Shown: one piece after another, positions 35,316 to 45,951 of the stretch
Numbering within the stretch: position 1 is the stretch's first letter
How the letters are laid out: every line of letters starts with the position of its first letter
From: Bradyrhizobium forestalis
GTDB lineage: Bacteria > Pseudomonadota > Alphaproteobacteria > Rhizobiales > Xanthobacteraceae
Direction of reading: 5' to 3'
Length of the DNA stretch: 64,000 bases
NCBI RefSeq assembly: GCF_002795245.1
Contig: NZ_PGVG01000037.1
Span: 1 to 64,000 of the forward strand
Translations under genes and position numbers: made by a program
Notes under the pieces: generated by a model
What the model was told of the DNA's origin: nothing
The model's input: only the letters and a program-made list of their open reading frames with translations
Database searches by the model: none

Positions 35316-36923
35316 TCAGAAGAATATCAACGTAGATACCAACAGATTGAGCGCGTGTTCCGTTTGGGGCGTGTGCGTGATGCTTGTGGGGTTATGAATG
35401 TATGATAATCCAACGCCTGCATATATTCCCGGAGCAAGGCGGGCGGTATATGTTCCGGTGATTGCCGTGGTATCACGATGCGCAAGCTGGCCTTTAGCCA
35501 GAGCAGCATCCACCGCAAATTTGCTCCAGCTCGTCTTGCTAGCAACGAGTGCAATCAGATCACTGGGCCGGCTATCAAAGGGGCCTTTCGCATAAAGACG
35601 AAGCTCGCAATATTGGCTGATCCTGTTGAGGTCAGGCGGAGCTCCCATGATGGAGAAGCCGCCATAGATGCCGCGAGACGGCAACCCAAGGGCGTCGCTC
35701 TGCCAGAGCTGCCTGTCCGCAGCGATGTAGTGAAAATGATTCCCAGTCTCCCTTTGTTGCTTGGGGTCCGCCAAATTCGTGTAGCGGCTATTGTTGAAAC
35801 CAACGCCCGCCCGCAGCCACGTGTCGGGTACGCCGGGAGCCGCCTTGCTCTTGTAGCCGGCTTCGTCAACGAGAAGGATGCCTGCATTGGCCGTGCTCCA
35901 GCTCAGGCCGGTGGGATTCTCGATTATGTGGGCATAGGCACCATCTGGGCTGATTGAGCGCTGGACGGAGACCTTGTTGTACAAGCGATCGTCAAAATTG
36001 TACTTCAAGTTGACCGCCGGCGTCGGCGCAGCATTGGTGCTCATCCCTGCCTGGAACAAGGCAGACATGTTCGATCCTGTAATCCCTCCGAACAATGTGC
36101 CGGTGAACTCATTTTGGTTTCTGAGGTAGCCAAGCTTGAGTTCTAGCGTCCTGTCGAAGAAAGTCTGGTAATAGGCGAGCGTATTGATTCCCACTCGATC
36201 TGGTCCCGGGCGATCCCACGTCCAGTATTGCTGCTCGGCTCCTACGACAATCTGTCCGTCGGCAATGCCAAACCGGCTGAGATCGTAGGTGACGATCATG
36301 AGGTTTACCGACGCGAAGGTCGGATTCTGGCCCATATAGAGCTGGTTTGCGATAGTGCTTCTGGCCGCATTCGGCAGCTGGTTGTTCGCAAAGCTGTTGT
36401 GTGTCCAGCCGATGTAGCCAATGCCGACATCTGCCAGCGCCGATCTAACGCCGTCCTTGTCCTGATCAATCGTGTCCGCAGGGCCAGGTATGTTGAACCA
36501 CAACCCGTTTTCGCGCAGCTTGTCGTACCTTTCGAAGGGATCGATCGTCTTTTGCGGTCTCGTCTGAGCACGCCTGCCCGCATTGCCGCGCCTCTCGAAA
36601 GGCACTCCGGGACCTGCTGCTGGCGCCGGGGCAGGAGGGCGGATTGCCTGATGAACCAGGTCGATCGGGAGCTTTGCGGCCCGATCGGAAGTGTTTCCTT
36701 TCTTGCCGGTCTGATCCACAGGGTGGTTACTAGGATCAGGTCCGCTTGCGGTTTGGGCCAGGACGGAATTGCCGACCAGACAAGCCGCTAGCGAAAAGGC
36801 GATAACGAGCCCAGATCGCTTTCCCCGTGGTCTGAAATTGAAAGAAATTGCTGCCCCAGCCGAGTATGTCCGACGCGAGCTCGTCGCAAGAAGGCAATCA
36901 CGCATGGCGTACTTCGGGTCCAT
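35316..36923 (-). CDS. OprB-type carbohydrate-selective outer-membrane porin
   Basis: A 535-residue outer-membrane protein. A signal-peptide-like segment (SGLVIAFSLAACLVGNSVLAQ, cleaved after about residue 57) follows a long N-terminus, so the true start may be the second ATG (36905) or later. A Pro-rich linker (65-110) precedes the OprB barrel: NGLWFNIPGP near residue 138, repeated amphipathic strands with paired aromatic residues, and a terminal Phe. OprB porins take up sugars across the outer membrane. The gene stands alone between relics and hemN. Confidence 0.85.
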   Translation of the reverse strand: MDPKYAMRDCLLATSSRRTYSAGAAISFNFRPRGKRSGLVIAFSLAACLVGNSVLAQTASGPDPSNHPVDQTGKKGNTSDRAAKLPIDLVHQAIRPPAPAPAAGPGVPFERRGNAGRRAQTRPQKTIDPFERYDKLRENGLWFNIPGPADTIDQDKDGVRSALADVGIGYIGWTHNSFANNQLPNAARSTIANQLYMGQNPTFASVNLMIVTYDLSRFGIADGQIVVGAEQQYWTWDRPGPDRVGINTLAYYQTFFDRTLELKLGYLRNQNEFTGTLFGGITGSNMSALFQAGMSTNAAPTPAVNLKYNFDDRLYNKVSVQRSISPDGAYAHIIENPTGLSWSTANAGILLVDEAGYKSKAAPGVPDTWLRAGVGFNNSRYTNLADPKQQRETGNHFHYIAADRQLWQSDALGLPSRGIYGGFSIMGAPPDLNRISQYCELRLYAKGPFDSRPSDLIALVASKTSWSKFAVDAALAKGQLAHRDTTAITGTYTARLAPGIYAGVGLSYIHNPTSITHTPQTEHALNLLVSTLIFF

Positions 36924-38006
36924 GTCTGCCGGCCATGATTAAATCGGACTGCGGCCTCATTGGCCCACAGTGAGCTCCCGGCGTTTTTGCGTCCGAGGGC
37001 GAGGGCGACGAGCCAGAACACGATCCATCCGAAGAGAGTCACTCAGGCTTGCTGAACCTCTCAGCTCGCGGCGCGATGATGATCTGGTCCGAAACTCTGC
37101 TGGTGCATAACGCCGGTGCGCCGATGGCCAGAGCACGGGGCTGGCTCGGCAAATGCTCACGACGAGCGCGCGGGGGCTTGCTGGCCCGGCCGCCGAACAT
37201 TGCGAATGTCCGCCCTGCTCACTGTGAGTGGAGCGAGTCTGGCGCTGTCGCGCATCTGCATCGAAGGCGGCTTTCTGAACTAAACGGCAGCTTCCGGAAA
37301 GCAAGGCTCGCCGTGCAAGAGGCTTGCATTCACGACGCGCTTTAGCGATATGGTTGTCAGCGAAACACGAGACAATCGCCAGGCTTGAAGTTGCGCGCGC
37401 GGCAACCTCACCACAACATCCGACGCGATCGGCGCGGAGACCGCAGGAATCAGCCATCGAGCAGCTTTGGCGTGTATCGCCGAACAGTTGCTGGCTGCCG
37501 TGAGCGCGGCAAAACCTGTCTTGCATCCGAATCCTTGACGTGTGCGGCGTTGGTTGGTCACGCTTGCCACGTCCCCGTCATCTCGAACAATCTGCCGGAA
37601 TTGGTAGTTGACCAGGTACAGTGTTTGCCATTCCAATCGACCATTGCCGTGGTCTCGCCGCCGTGAGGGAGCTCCATCGAACACACTGCAGGAATGAGTG
37701 AACGATTTGCATTCGTGCCGTGGGAAAGAAAATCTCCAGGGTTCTTCTGAATGGTGAAAAATTGCTGCGCCTTCGCCGGCGAAGATGAGTACCGTTGCTT
37801 GCTGGTGACGCTATCATGGAGAACGCGCGCAAATTGTCGCGTTGCGTTGCTCAAGAAGTAGCGTTTCATAGGAGCAGGACAGCCGATCGGGAAGCTCGGC
37901 AAGATTGACTATTGTCGACGCTGGCAGCTCGCTGGAACGCGTGAGCATCGCAGCCTATCGCGTCGACAAAACAAGCCTGCTGGAATGGGATCTTGGGCGA
38001 GGGACA
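36924..38006. other. Mostly non-coding stretch between porin and membrane protein
   Basis: No family could be recognised. A minus-strand frame near 37042-36960 begins MTLFGWIVFWLVALALGRK, a single membrane helix, but it runs into the porin's start and is probably a broken gene. One further candidate is listed at 37558-37869. Confidence 0.35.
37558..37869 (-). CDS. Possible hypothetical protein
   Basis: A 103-residue frame starting MKRYFLSNATRQFARVLHD and ending SGRLFEMTGTWQA. It is rich in Ser and Thr, has no membrane helix and no motif I know. Its start lies 36 bases from the divergent ORF at 37905. A chance frame is equally possible. Confidence 0.25.
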   Translation of the reverse strand: MKRYFLSNATRQFARVLHDSVTSKQRYSSSPAKAQQFFTIQKNPGDFLSHGTNANRSLIPAVCSMELPHGGETTAMVDWNGKHCTWSTTNSGRLFEMTGTWQA

Positions 38007-38525
38007 ATGGACTTGATCGATCAAGCGGCCGCTTCAGACTTGCGGCCGCTCTTGCGCGGTCCGTCAAGACGGATTCTCCCGGTTTTGGTGCTCCCGCTTG
38101 TCCTCGTCAGCTCGTGCGCTGCTGGCGTCTGGCTTTGGGCTAACCTTGAAGCGGTTGTCGAGAAGCCGGAAGCCCGGGACGTCGCTTCAACGATGAGCCT
38201 GTCACTGGAAGACAGGGCAGCCTTGTTTGAGATAAACTGGGCACAGCAGAAAACTGGCGACGAGATCGCAGTACTCAACAGCCGGATCAATGCCCTGCGG
38301 GATGACCTCAAAGGGATCCTGGATCAGATCACCATGCTGACTTCGCGGATCGATTCGCTGCAGAGTTTAACACCTGTCCCTTCTGCTGCGTCCGAGCCAC
38401 CTTTGTCGCCAGCCCGGGCTGCTTCGAGCGTCGCCAGGAAACGCTTCAGGCGGTCCAAACCACAGGGGCCTGTTTCCGTCGGAGGCGCGCCGGTGATCGC
38501 CGGACCGAAGAGAGCCGAGCCTTGA
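38007..38525 (+). CDS. Membrane protein with a periplasmic coiled coil
   Basis: A 172-residue protein from ATG 38007; the open frame reaches back to 37905. One membrane helix (ILPVLVLPLVLVSSCAAGVWLWA, about residues 23-45) is followed by a coiled coil (NSRINALRDDLKGILDQITMLTSRIDSL, about 90-125). A Pro/Ala/Lys-rich tail comes last. The layout suggests an anchored scaffold or envelope protein. The family is not known to me. Confidence 0.6.
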   Translation: MDLIDQAAASDLRPLLRGPSRRILPVLVLPLVLVSSCAAGVWLWANLEAVVEKPEARDVASTMSLSLEDRAALFEINWAQQKTGDEIAVLNSRINALRDDLKGILDQITMLTSRIDSLQSLTPVPSAASEPPLSPARAASSVARKRFRRSKPQGPVSVGGAPVIAGPKRAEP

Positions 38526-38922
38526 GGTCTGAGACGCTGCAGGCGTGGTCAACTTTGCTCGATGAGGTGGACCGTAGCTTCGCAAAGCTGCCTGCCGCCG
38601 TAAAATACACGAAGCTTGTGCGGGCGCCCTCGTCTCCAGCGGCATGTCGCTGAGGCCGTCACTATCATCGAGCGCACTCCAGGACAGGTGGCGCAGAGCA
38701 TTTTCCGCATGATCGAGCCGTGGCCCTGAACGGCGGAATCCGCTGCGCCTTTCCTTATCAGCTCTCTTCTATTCAGCCCCGCCACTTTTTGAGATCATAT
38801 CTGAAAGGTCGTGTCATCTCACTGCGGCTGCATCTTCGAAATCTGGCCTGTCTGCCCGAGGCGCTTCTTCGGATCGCTCCTTAGCGAAGAGCTTCGAGGT
38901 TGGGATCTGCTCACATGGTGGC
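38526..38922. other. No recognisable gene
   Basis: Short frames on both strands without motifs. The stretch lies between two convergent genes (plus to 38525, minus ending at 38923). A clear terminator hairpin was not seen. Confidence 0.35.
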
Positions 38923-40260
38923 TTAGTTAATAGGAATGCGGTCGAGATAAGTGTCAAACGCGGCAGCAACAGCGCGAATGACAAACCGGTGCTTCTGCTT
39001 GACTCGAATGAATCCCTCTTCAATCTCCACTATCCCGTCTTCTGCAAGCATTCCCAGGCGGTCGGCCGAAGCGAGAAGAGGAATCGGATCAAATCCGTGA
39101 GCAGCACAGATCGCTGGTACGTCGGCCTGCAAATCGCACATCAGACGCTCGATGATTGCGGCGCGGAGGCGATCTTCGGCGGTGAGACAGTAGCCTTTTG
39201 AGGTTGCCAGACGGCCAGCCTGAATGTGTTGGTGATAGGAAGCGGTTTCGATCTCGTTCTGGACGTAACCGTCATGCAGACGGCCGATGGCTGACGGACC
39301 TAAGCCGATCACGGCTTTGCAGGTATCAGCCGAATAACCCAGGGAGTTGCGGCGCAGCCGACCAGCTTTCTGCGCCTGCGCGAGCTCGTCATTGGGCAGG
39401 GCGAAATGGTCGAGCCCGATCTGGCAGTAGCCGGCCGAGACCAGCGTGTCTGCAATAGCCGCGGCTTGCTCACCGCGGGCGACATTATCTGGCAGCGCCG
39501 TCTCGTCGATCTGGCGCTGACGTTTCATATAGGAGGGGACGTGAGCATAGCCGAAAACCGCAAGCCGGTCTGGCCGCATGGCCAGGGCCGTCCGCGCGGT
39601 CTCCACGCAGGACCGCACCGTCTGATGCGGCAGTCCGAAGAGAAGGTCGAAATTGATGCGGCTTATGCCATGCTGGCGTAGACTTTCGACGACCGAAGCT
39701 GTGAGCTCCTCGCTCTGCACGCGGTTGACCGACCTTTGAACCACCGGATCGAAGCTTTGCACGCCGATGCTCGCGCGGCTGATTCCGGCCGCTTGTAACG
39801 TTTCGACCATCTCGGCCGTGACTCCGCGCGGATCGATTTCTATCGCGATGGTAGCTGATTTACTGAACGCAAAGCAGTGGCGCAGGAGTTCCATCAAAGT
39901 GAGAAAATCGCGCGGTGCAATGGTGGTCGGCGTCCCGCCGCCGAAATGCACGTCGCTCACCGGCAGAGCGCACGGCACTTGCTCTGCGACCAAGCCGATC
40001 TCGTCCCGCACTGCTGCCAAGTAATTGCCGACCGGTCGCTCGCCGCGAGTGAGGCTTGTAGGGAAGCCGCAATACCAACATATAGAGCGACAGAACGGAA
40101 CGTGGATGTAGAGCGATACGGGCTCTTGGGGCGGCAGCCGCCTCAGCCATGTCTCACAAGTCTTGGCACCGACCATCGCGGAGAAATCCGGCACGGTTGG
40201 ATAGATGGTGTACCAAGGCAGGTGAGCATCGCAATATTTGTTAAGGAGGGAGGTCTGCAA
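38923..40260 (-). CDS. hemN: Oxygen-independent coproporphyrinogen III oxidase
   Basis: A 445-residue radical-SAM enzyme with a TTG start (the N-terminus MQTSLLNKYCDAHLPWYT aligns with family starts). The iron-sulphur motif CxxxCxxC is in HVPFCRSICWYCGF (near residue 58), preceded by the Tyr-rich SLYIHVPFC. The SAM-binding HFGGGTPT is near 106, and the C-terminal HemN domain includes GLGPSAIG. HemN converts coproporphyrinogen III to protoporphyrinogen IX under low oxygen, needed for haem in bacteroids. A FixK2-like box lies upstream. Confidence 0.93.
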   Translation of the reverse strand: MQTSLLNKYCDAHLPWYTIYPTVPDFSAMVGAKTCETWLRRLPPQEPVSLYIHVPFCRSICWYCGFPTSLTRGERPVGNYLAAVRDEIGLVAEQVPCALPVSDVHFGGGTPTTIAPRDFLTLMELLRHCFAFSKSATIAIEIDPRGVTAEMVETLQAAGISRASIGVQSFDPVVQRSVNRVQSEELTASVVESLRQHGISRINFDLLFGLPHQTVRSCVETARTALAMRPDRLAVFGYAHVPSYMKRQRQIDETALPDNVARGEQAAAIADTLVSAGYCQIGLDHFALPNDELAQAQKAGRLRRNSLGYSADTCKAVIGLGPSAIGRLHDGYVQNEIETASYHQHIQAGRLATSKGYCLTAEDRLRAAIIERLMCDLQADVPAICAAHGFDPIPLLASADRLGMLAEDGIVEIEEGFIRVKQKHRFVIRAVAAAFDTYLDRIPIN

Positions 40261-40318
40261 GGCTTAACTTTCCCATACTCGAACAGCATGAAGCTGACCG
40301 ATGCCCTCTCTTGTGTCT

Positions 40319-40332
40319 TTGCGTTATGTCAA
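40319..40332 (-). promoter_or_regulatory. FixK2/FNR-like box upstream of hemN
   Basis: TTGC-N6-TCAA (TTGCGTTATGTCAA) is a 14-bp palindrome-like site matching the Bradyrhizobium FixK2 pattern TTG(A/C)-N6-(T/G)CAA. Its centre lies about 65 bp upstream of the hemN start. It fits low-oxygen activation, but one such site arises by chance fairly often. Confidence 0.55.
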
Positions 40333-42074
40333 ACCCGGCTAGTGGTTTCTGAGATCTAGTCCGGTTTTCGATGTTACTGCCAACGCAGCTTAGGCGCAGA
40401 GCAGGGAGTGAGAGCCGCTCGTTGGCGATTATCTGGACGTTTAGGTATGAATTTTCTCGGGCGTGCACGGTTGAAGCGGCTAGTCGTGCCCGACGAGCCG
40501 GCGCGAACGATCAATCGCCCATCACTTCGGTTCGTATTTGCTGGTCGCCCTTTATTTTTGCGACGAGAACATGGGCTGTAGGTCCCACCAGGAGCAGCTG
40601 AGCTTCCCCGGATCTTCAAACCGGAAGAAAAAGCCGATTTGGTTGCTCACAGTGTTCAACGGATGCCTCCCGTTCAAGGCCGGCGCGCCACGAAAGATGA
40701 GTTGGTTGCCAGATGAGAGCGCGAGGAGCGCAATCGCACAACGTGACGCGACGTGCGATTCAAGTCCTTTGGCGCAGGCGACGAAAACGAGTTTTGATCT
40801 CTAGTATCGAACGCATAAGCCTCAATTCCGCCACGCTGGTTGTCTCATTGCCACAAGCATCATCACGGATGTACTGATGATGTTGGGGCGACCCCAGCGC
40901 ACTTTCAGCCCCCCGGCGAAGTGCGTCGGGGCGCCTTGGTTCGGCGGCGTCTCGTCGCTGTCTAATGTAGCTCACCAACTCACAATGGAGCTATCGGTCC
41001 TTCGCCAGATCCCGCATATCTATTCCGTTAGCCTTCCTTGGCGTCGCATTGATGCGATCGCAGTCAGTTTCACATAGATTGCTTGGTCAGGCGTCGACCA
41101 TCCCGTCACTATGTTCTCGATGCTCCGAGCTGGAGCCGTCTATGCAGGAGCCGGCTGGGAGATCTTGCGCCTGTTCATTGCATGAAATTAGCCTTCGCAT
41201 CCTGTCATTTCAGTCCATTCACAGCGGATCGAGGAAGTTTGGTAAGCCCCAATCAAACCTGGAGCTCGTCTCCCGGAAATGAGAGCTGAGCCTAGCCAGG
41301 CAACAAGGAGATTGCGGCCAAACAGCGTGATCAGTCGAAAGTGGGCGCCCCACCAGCTTCTGTTGTACAACGCCGAAGGCATCGAACTCATCGGGGACCG
41401 GTGAAAGGATGACTATTGTGGCACGGATGATTTCAAAGGCTGCACGCGCGACATTTTGACCGCTTCGTGGCCGAGGCGGCTGATTGCCGCGCCTTCGCAT
41501 CCATGCCCTCTCGAATTTGCCTGCGACTTTTGGCGCTCAGCACATCACCTTCCCTGACATTCTCCATGAGAACGTAACCGGCACACGCGCGGGAAAGGAA
41601 ATTGCGCGGCGTGCCGGTTCTGAAGTAGATCTTCCAGGCTCCCCACCGCTCTTGAGAAAGTCGAAGACGCCCCCTGGCGCGATCCGCAGGTGAGCGCGGT
41701 CGTGCTCGATCCTCGCCCATCAGATGCTCTTCTTCCTCCGTTACTGCGCCCTAGATTAGAAGGCCGCGCAAGCCATAGACGAGATCGAGGTAGGCCTCAT
41801 CCTGCTTGCGCGCCCCGCCAACATTGAGCTTCCCGCCAAATTGAAAGCGCGAACGGGATGTGACTAGGTACGGACCGCTCGGCTCATAAGAATCAGCTGG
41901 GATGCACGAGGTGATCCGCCCCATCGCCGCTCGGCCCGACAGCTTTTCGTGGTCGCGTCGGCGGCTTTCAGAGTTAGGCAAGGCGCGCGCACCAGAACTT
42001 AAGTTGCGGCCTCCATCATGTTCTGACCGTGCTGGATCTCCTGCCGATCTCACGAAAGATGGGAGTTGAGACTT
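40333..42074. other. Long stretch without a recognised gene
   Basis: Only short frames without motifs. A minus-strand frame ending at 41751 (FQFGGKLNVGGARKQDEAYL) looks protein-like, and so does one at 41433-41720, but neither belongs to a family I know. Base composition and broken frames suggest gene relics. Confidence 0.35.
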
Positions 42075-42791
42075 TCAAGTGAGAACCAATTGGATGCCGG
42101 CAACGACCAGAACCGCCACGAGGATAAATCTGATGCCTGCCGGGTTCAGGCAGTTCAGGCTGACTACCGTTCCAGCGACCGCACCCGCCAGCGCAGAGAT
42201 AGCGTAAAGAGCCAAATCCGGAGAGGGAAATTGGCCGCTGAAAAGAGCTCCGACGAAGCCAACTGTGGAATTGGCCAGAATAAAAGCGGGTGATAACGCG
42301 ACGGCCTGCTTCGGTGATGCCCAATTCAGTGTGATGAGCGTCGGCGCGAGGAACACTCCGCCGCCCACGCCGGTCAGGCCGGAAACCAGGCCAAGGGTTG
42401 CGCCAATGCTCACGCTTGCCGTGAGTGGCGTTTCGCAAAGACGATCGGCAGCTCGTCCCCGCTGCATGATCATCACTGCGCTCGCCAGAAGAAGAACGAG
42501 CCCCGTCAGCGTCTTGTACGTGTGGTCCTCGAGCACAATCAAGCCACCGGCAAGCGACGCTGGCACCGACGAAAAGAGAAGCGGGCGCAGGAGTGCCCAG
42601 TCAACGACCTTGTTGCGGTTGAAGAGCCACGTAGAATAAGTCGCGACGACAATGTTGAGAGCAAGTGCCGTCGGGCGCATCTCTGTCGATGACATACCAA
42701 AAAATGCCATTAGCGAGACGAATGCAGTCCCACCAGCCTGGCCAACGCTCGCATAGAGCAGTGAGATGATCGCGAAGAGCAGAGAAGCCAT
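42075..42791 (-). CDS. TauE/SafE-family membrane exporter
   Basis: A 238-residue protein with seven to eight membrane helices. The family signature appears twice: FAIISLLYASVGQAGGTAFVSL near the start and GATLGLVSGLTGVGGGVFLAP near residue 130. TauE/SafE proteins move sulphite, sulphoacetate or other organic anions across the inner membrane. The length is normal for the family and the frame intact. Nothing nearby shows the substrate. Confidence 0.88.
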   Translation of the reverse strand: MASLLFAIISLLYASVGQAGGTAFVSLMAFFGMSSTEMRPTALALNIVVATYSTWLFNRNKVVDWALLRPLLFSSVPASLAGGLIVLEDHTYKTLTGLVLLLASAVMIMQRGRAADRLCETPLTASVSIGATLGLVSGLTGVGGGVFLAPTLITLNWASPKQAVALSPAFILANSTVGFVGALFSGQFPSPDLALYAISALAGAVAGTVVSLNCLNPAGIRFILVAVLVVAGIQLVLT

Positions 42792-44148
42792 GCTTCACCG
42801 ACCCTGGCGACGATCTTCGCCGTTTTCCACCCAGCCCATCATGATTCGTGCATCAGGTGCGATCTAACTGTGTTTCTGCTTGGGGACGGATCTAAGCGCT
42901 TCGCCGGAATCGCTGGCAGGAGGTGCAGTCAGTTCAATTTCCTTAACGGGTGCCATGTTTGGACCGTCCCATCAATTGCCGAACTTGGCACTTGACTGGG
43001 CTGGAATAGGGCTGCGTTTGGGCCCTAAGGGGGCGGCACTCGAGGGGGCCGCCGAGGTGAGCTGCATTTCTTGCTGTGGCTCACCTCGTGCCGCGCCTGG
43101 CAATGGTGTTGTCGCCTTTCTTCCGCATGTCATTAAATGCTTCGAGAGTCCTACGTCGCAACCAAACGTGGGCGTTCGAAGCCCTTTCTGCGACGTTTGA
43201 TTTTGGTGAAATCAACAGTTGGTATGACACTTGCTGGTTTGGCGCGGGTTCTCTCCCTGCTGGAGAAGCGCATGCAAAGTTTCCTTCGCATCAAGCAGAT
43301 CTCGCCGTTACGAGTATCTCTCGTTGCGCCTTTAAGGTGGCCCCTTTCTGCACGTTCGGTCCGTTTGCGCCAAGCCTGCCGGACGGAGTCGATGAGACGC
43401 CGCACAATGATGCGAGGCGTATGGCTTTTGCGCCGCCTGTTTCGTGTTGCTCATCGATCGCGTCGCCGGCGCCGTCGCACGGCGGAGAACCGGCGAACGG
43501 TTAGCGATGGCATCTCTCAAGATTGGGAAAAGACATGACTCTCCCGTTGTCTTCGTCTCCGAGCAGAGAATGGATGCTGAGACGCTCGTCGAGTCCCGAG
43601 CGCCCAAGCCGCTTGAGCTTAGCTGTATCGCGCAGATCAGAGCCGAGGATCTCGTCGTGCTCGGCCTCGAGACAAATCAAAGCGTCGTTCGGCTTCGTTT
43701 TCCCGCCATGCAAGCTCAACAGAGCCAAGCCTCTAGCCGGTGGAGCTGTTTCGAAGCTCAGTCCAGGACCCGCGGACCTTCTATCGGTGCCGGCATCATC
43801 AAACAGGACACCGTTGGCTTCGTATCGATGGCACAATCCTTCAACACCGATGAGGGCGATGATCTCCGATCTGGCCAGTGCGCTATCGGCGAACTGGACC
43901 GATCACTTCCGCTCAGCCTCAGGGGCAGGGATGATGGCGCTATCTCCGGTTTTTCAAGCAATCATGCCGGCGCATTCGGCGGCAGGGCAACGAATTCGGC
44001 GAATGGCGCCCGGCACAGCGCTAGCGTTCAGACTGCACGAATAACTAACTCTCGAGTTCAGCTCATGGACTGGAATTTGGCTCCGCCTGAAACAAGCGCA
44101 AGCGAACACGATGACGGGAAGCTCGATCGTCGTCCTGAGGCGCCCATC
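42792..44148. other. Stretch without a recognised gene upstream of the LuxR gene
   Basis: The frame of the LuxR gene stays open back to 43444 but has no domain, is rich in polar residues and is overlapped by open frames on both strands. I read it as non-coding or relic. The AT-poor 43.0-43.2 kb part shows nothing. Confidence 0.4.
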
Positions 44149-44874
44149 ATGGACCTCTTTAGCTTCACCGAATGCGCTAACCAAACGCATTCACTCAGAG
44201 CGCTATTCGAGCTTCTTGTAGGCTGTGCCACCAAGGAAGGTTTCAGTGAAGTCGCATACGGCGCTCTCAACTTCGTTGAGCCACTTCGGCTGGCGGAGTA
44301 TCCACCCCCGACAGTGGCTGTGAAGTGGCCGCCAGACTGGTGCGATCGATACTTCAAACGCAAATACCATACTATCGATCCGGTGGTTCGGCGGACGCCG
44401 ATGCTTACGCGGCCGTTTTTGTGGGATCAACTCGCCGACCACTATCAGCTTCGACCGGACGAAAGACGCGTACTGGACGAGGCGAGAGAGGCGGGGCTGA
44501 AGCATGGCATGAGCGTGCCGTTGTTTGGGCCGTTGGGTCGGATATCTGTGGTGTCGTTTGCATCTGCGTTCGACGATGCTGATCCTCAGGACCGCATCGG
44601 TCATCTCAAGGCGCTGGCTTGGCAGTTTCACACCGCCTATGGCGACATCGCTCGTCCCTGCGATAATGGTTGCGAAAGAAAAGTTGCACTATCGCAGCGG
44701 GAGATCAGTTGCATGCGGTGGGTGGCAGAGGGGAAATCGTCATGGGAAATTGGGAAGATCCTGGGAATCAGCTACAATACAGTCAACTTTCATGTCAAGA
44801 ACGCGATGCGCAAGCTGGATGCGACCAGCCGAATTCAAGCGGTTGCTATAGCTATTCGCCTCAATGTTCTTTGA
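44149..44874 (+). CDS. LuxR-family transcription regulator (autoinducer-binding type)
   Basis: A 241-residue protein from ATG 44149. Residues about 15-165 are an autoinducer-binding domain (WPPDWCDRYFKRKYHTIDPV near 67 holds the conserved Trp, Tyr and Asp pattern; GMSVPLFGPLGRISVVSFAS near 124). Residues about 180-235 are the GerE/LuxR helix-turn-helix (LSQREISCMRWVAEGKSSWE, then ISYNTVNFHVKNAMRKL). It would sense acyl-homoserine lactone-like signals. No luxI-type synthase gene is in the window, so it is an orphan here. The size matches the family at this start; the upstream in-frame extension of 235 codons is not needed. Confidence 0.88.
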   Translation: MDLFSFTECANQTHSLRALFELLVGCATKEGFSEVAYGALNFVEPLRLAEYPPPTVAVKWPPDWCDRYFKRKYHTIDPVVRRTPMLTRPFLWDQLADHYQLRPDERRVLDEAREAGLKHGMSVPLFGPLGRISVVSFASAFDDADPQDRIGHLKALAWQFHTAYGDIARPCDNGCERKVALSQREISCMRWVAEGKSSWEIGKILGISYNTVNFHVKNAMRKLDATSRIQAVAIAIRLNVL

Positions 44875-45175
44875 AATTTGTGAACGGGGCACTAACAGCC
44901 AAATCTCCGGCTTCCAGCTTCTGGCATGTTGAGCATGGCACCTTCGGCGAGCTCACCGATGCGCTCCTTGGAGCAAGTCCGCTATCTCACGCTGCGTGAG
45001 GTTGTGGGAATTCACGAGATCGATGAATTGTCGAATGACTGACCTGTTCTCCCAGTGTGTTGGCGGCATCTCGGCTACACTCCAGCCAGCCTCTGGATCC
45101 ATTACTCAGACGAGCTCGCACCTGGTGCTTCGGAACTGGACTGGGCGCCGGCGGGGAGAGGAGCAGCTGAGGAAA
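44875..45175. other. No gene recognised
   Basis: Gap between two convergent genes; only shadow frames. The terminator at 45176 closes it on the right. Confidence 0.4.
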
Positions 45176-45199
45176 GAACCCCGACCGGGGTCGGGGTTC
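45176..45199 (-). terminator. Rho-independent terminator of the outer-membrane protein gene
   Basis: A perfect 11-bp stem, GAACCCCGACC pairing with GGTCGGGGTTC, around two bases. It starts 24 bases after the gene's stop codon. On the minus strand it is followed by TTTCC, a short T tract. Confidence 0.8.
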
Positions 45200-45222
45200 C
45201 GATTCACGCAACCGCGTGGAGA

Positions 45223-45951
45223 TCAGTATTTGGCAAAGGGCGAGCCAAACTTGTAATTGAGCCGTGCCGTGATGAGATCAATGTCCTGGTGGGCGCGGTC
45301 CGTGCCGAGAAAGCCTGGGAAGCTTATGTTGCTGCGCTGCATGAACAAGTGATTATACTCGACGCCAGCTGACCAGGTCGGCGTGAGGCTGACTTCGGCA
45401 CCGGCCCCCAGCACGCCACCCCAACGCACATCATTGCTGTTGGCAAGCTCGGCGCCAGAAGCGACCGAATTGAGGACATAGTTGTTGCTGGTCACCGCAG
45501 CACCACCCTTTCCGTAAAGTAGGACGGCATTGAACGCGTAGCCGATATGTCCCGTGAGTAGACCGAATGCGTCTGTCGTGGTGCCAACGGTGTTTGCCGG
45601 AAAGGCGGTGCTGACATTGGAGCCGCTGAAGTCGGCCCAGTTGCCCTGACCTTCGATGCCGTAGACCATGTTGAAGATCTGCCAACGATAGCCAATCTGG
45701 CCGCCAATGGTCCCGCCGGTCGAATTATGGCAGCCCTCGGGAGTGACGCCATTGAAATCCCAGCAATTGTGGCTCGTTCCCCAACCACCATTGACACCGA
45801 TATAGTAGCCGGACCAGTCGATAATCGGGGCTGCGACCGGCAGCAGTGGCGCCTTGACCTTGACGGGCTGTCCGGCCAGGTCCGTGCCGAATGAGGGAGC
45901 GGCGGCGCCGAGTGCGCCAATGCTTGCAGTCAGAATCAGAATCTTTTTCAT
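45223..45951 (-). CDS. Outer-membrane beta-barrel protein (Omp25/RopB type)
   Basis: A 242-residue protein. The start at 45951 gives a classic signal peptide (MKKILILTASIGALGAAAPS, cut near residue 22). Then come PIIDWSGYYIGVNGGWG and GGTIGGQIGYRWQ, the hallmark of Omp25/Omp31-type barrels, with eight or so amphipathic strands and a terminal RLNYKFGSPFAKY. The family gives structure to the outer membrane and may face the host. A Rho-independent terminator follows directly. Confidence 0.9.
   Translation of the reverse strand: MKKILILTASIGALGAAAPSFGTDLAGQPVKVKAPLLPVAAPIIDWSGYYIGVNGGWGTSHNCWDFNGVTPEGCHNSTGGTIGGQIGYRWQIFNMVYGIEGQGNWADFSGSNVSTAFPANTVGTTTDAFGLLTGHIGYAFNAVLLYGKGGAAVTSNNYVLNSVASGAELANSNDVRWGGVLGAGAEVSLTPTWSAGVEYNHLFMQRSNISFPGFLGTDRAHQDIDLITARLNYKFGSPFAKY

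Noticed and set aside
43444..44148. 235-codon N-terminal extension of the LuxR protein
   Set aside because: Known LuxR proteins of this type are about 240 residues; the extension has no domain and other frames are open too.
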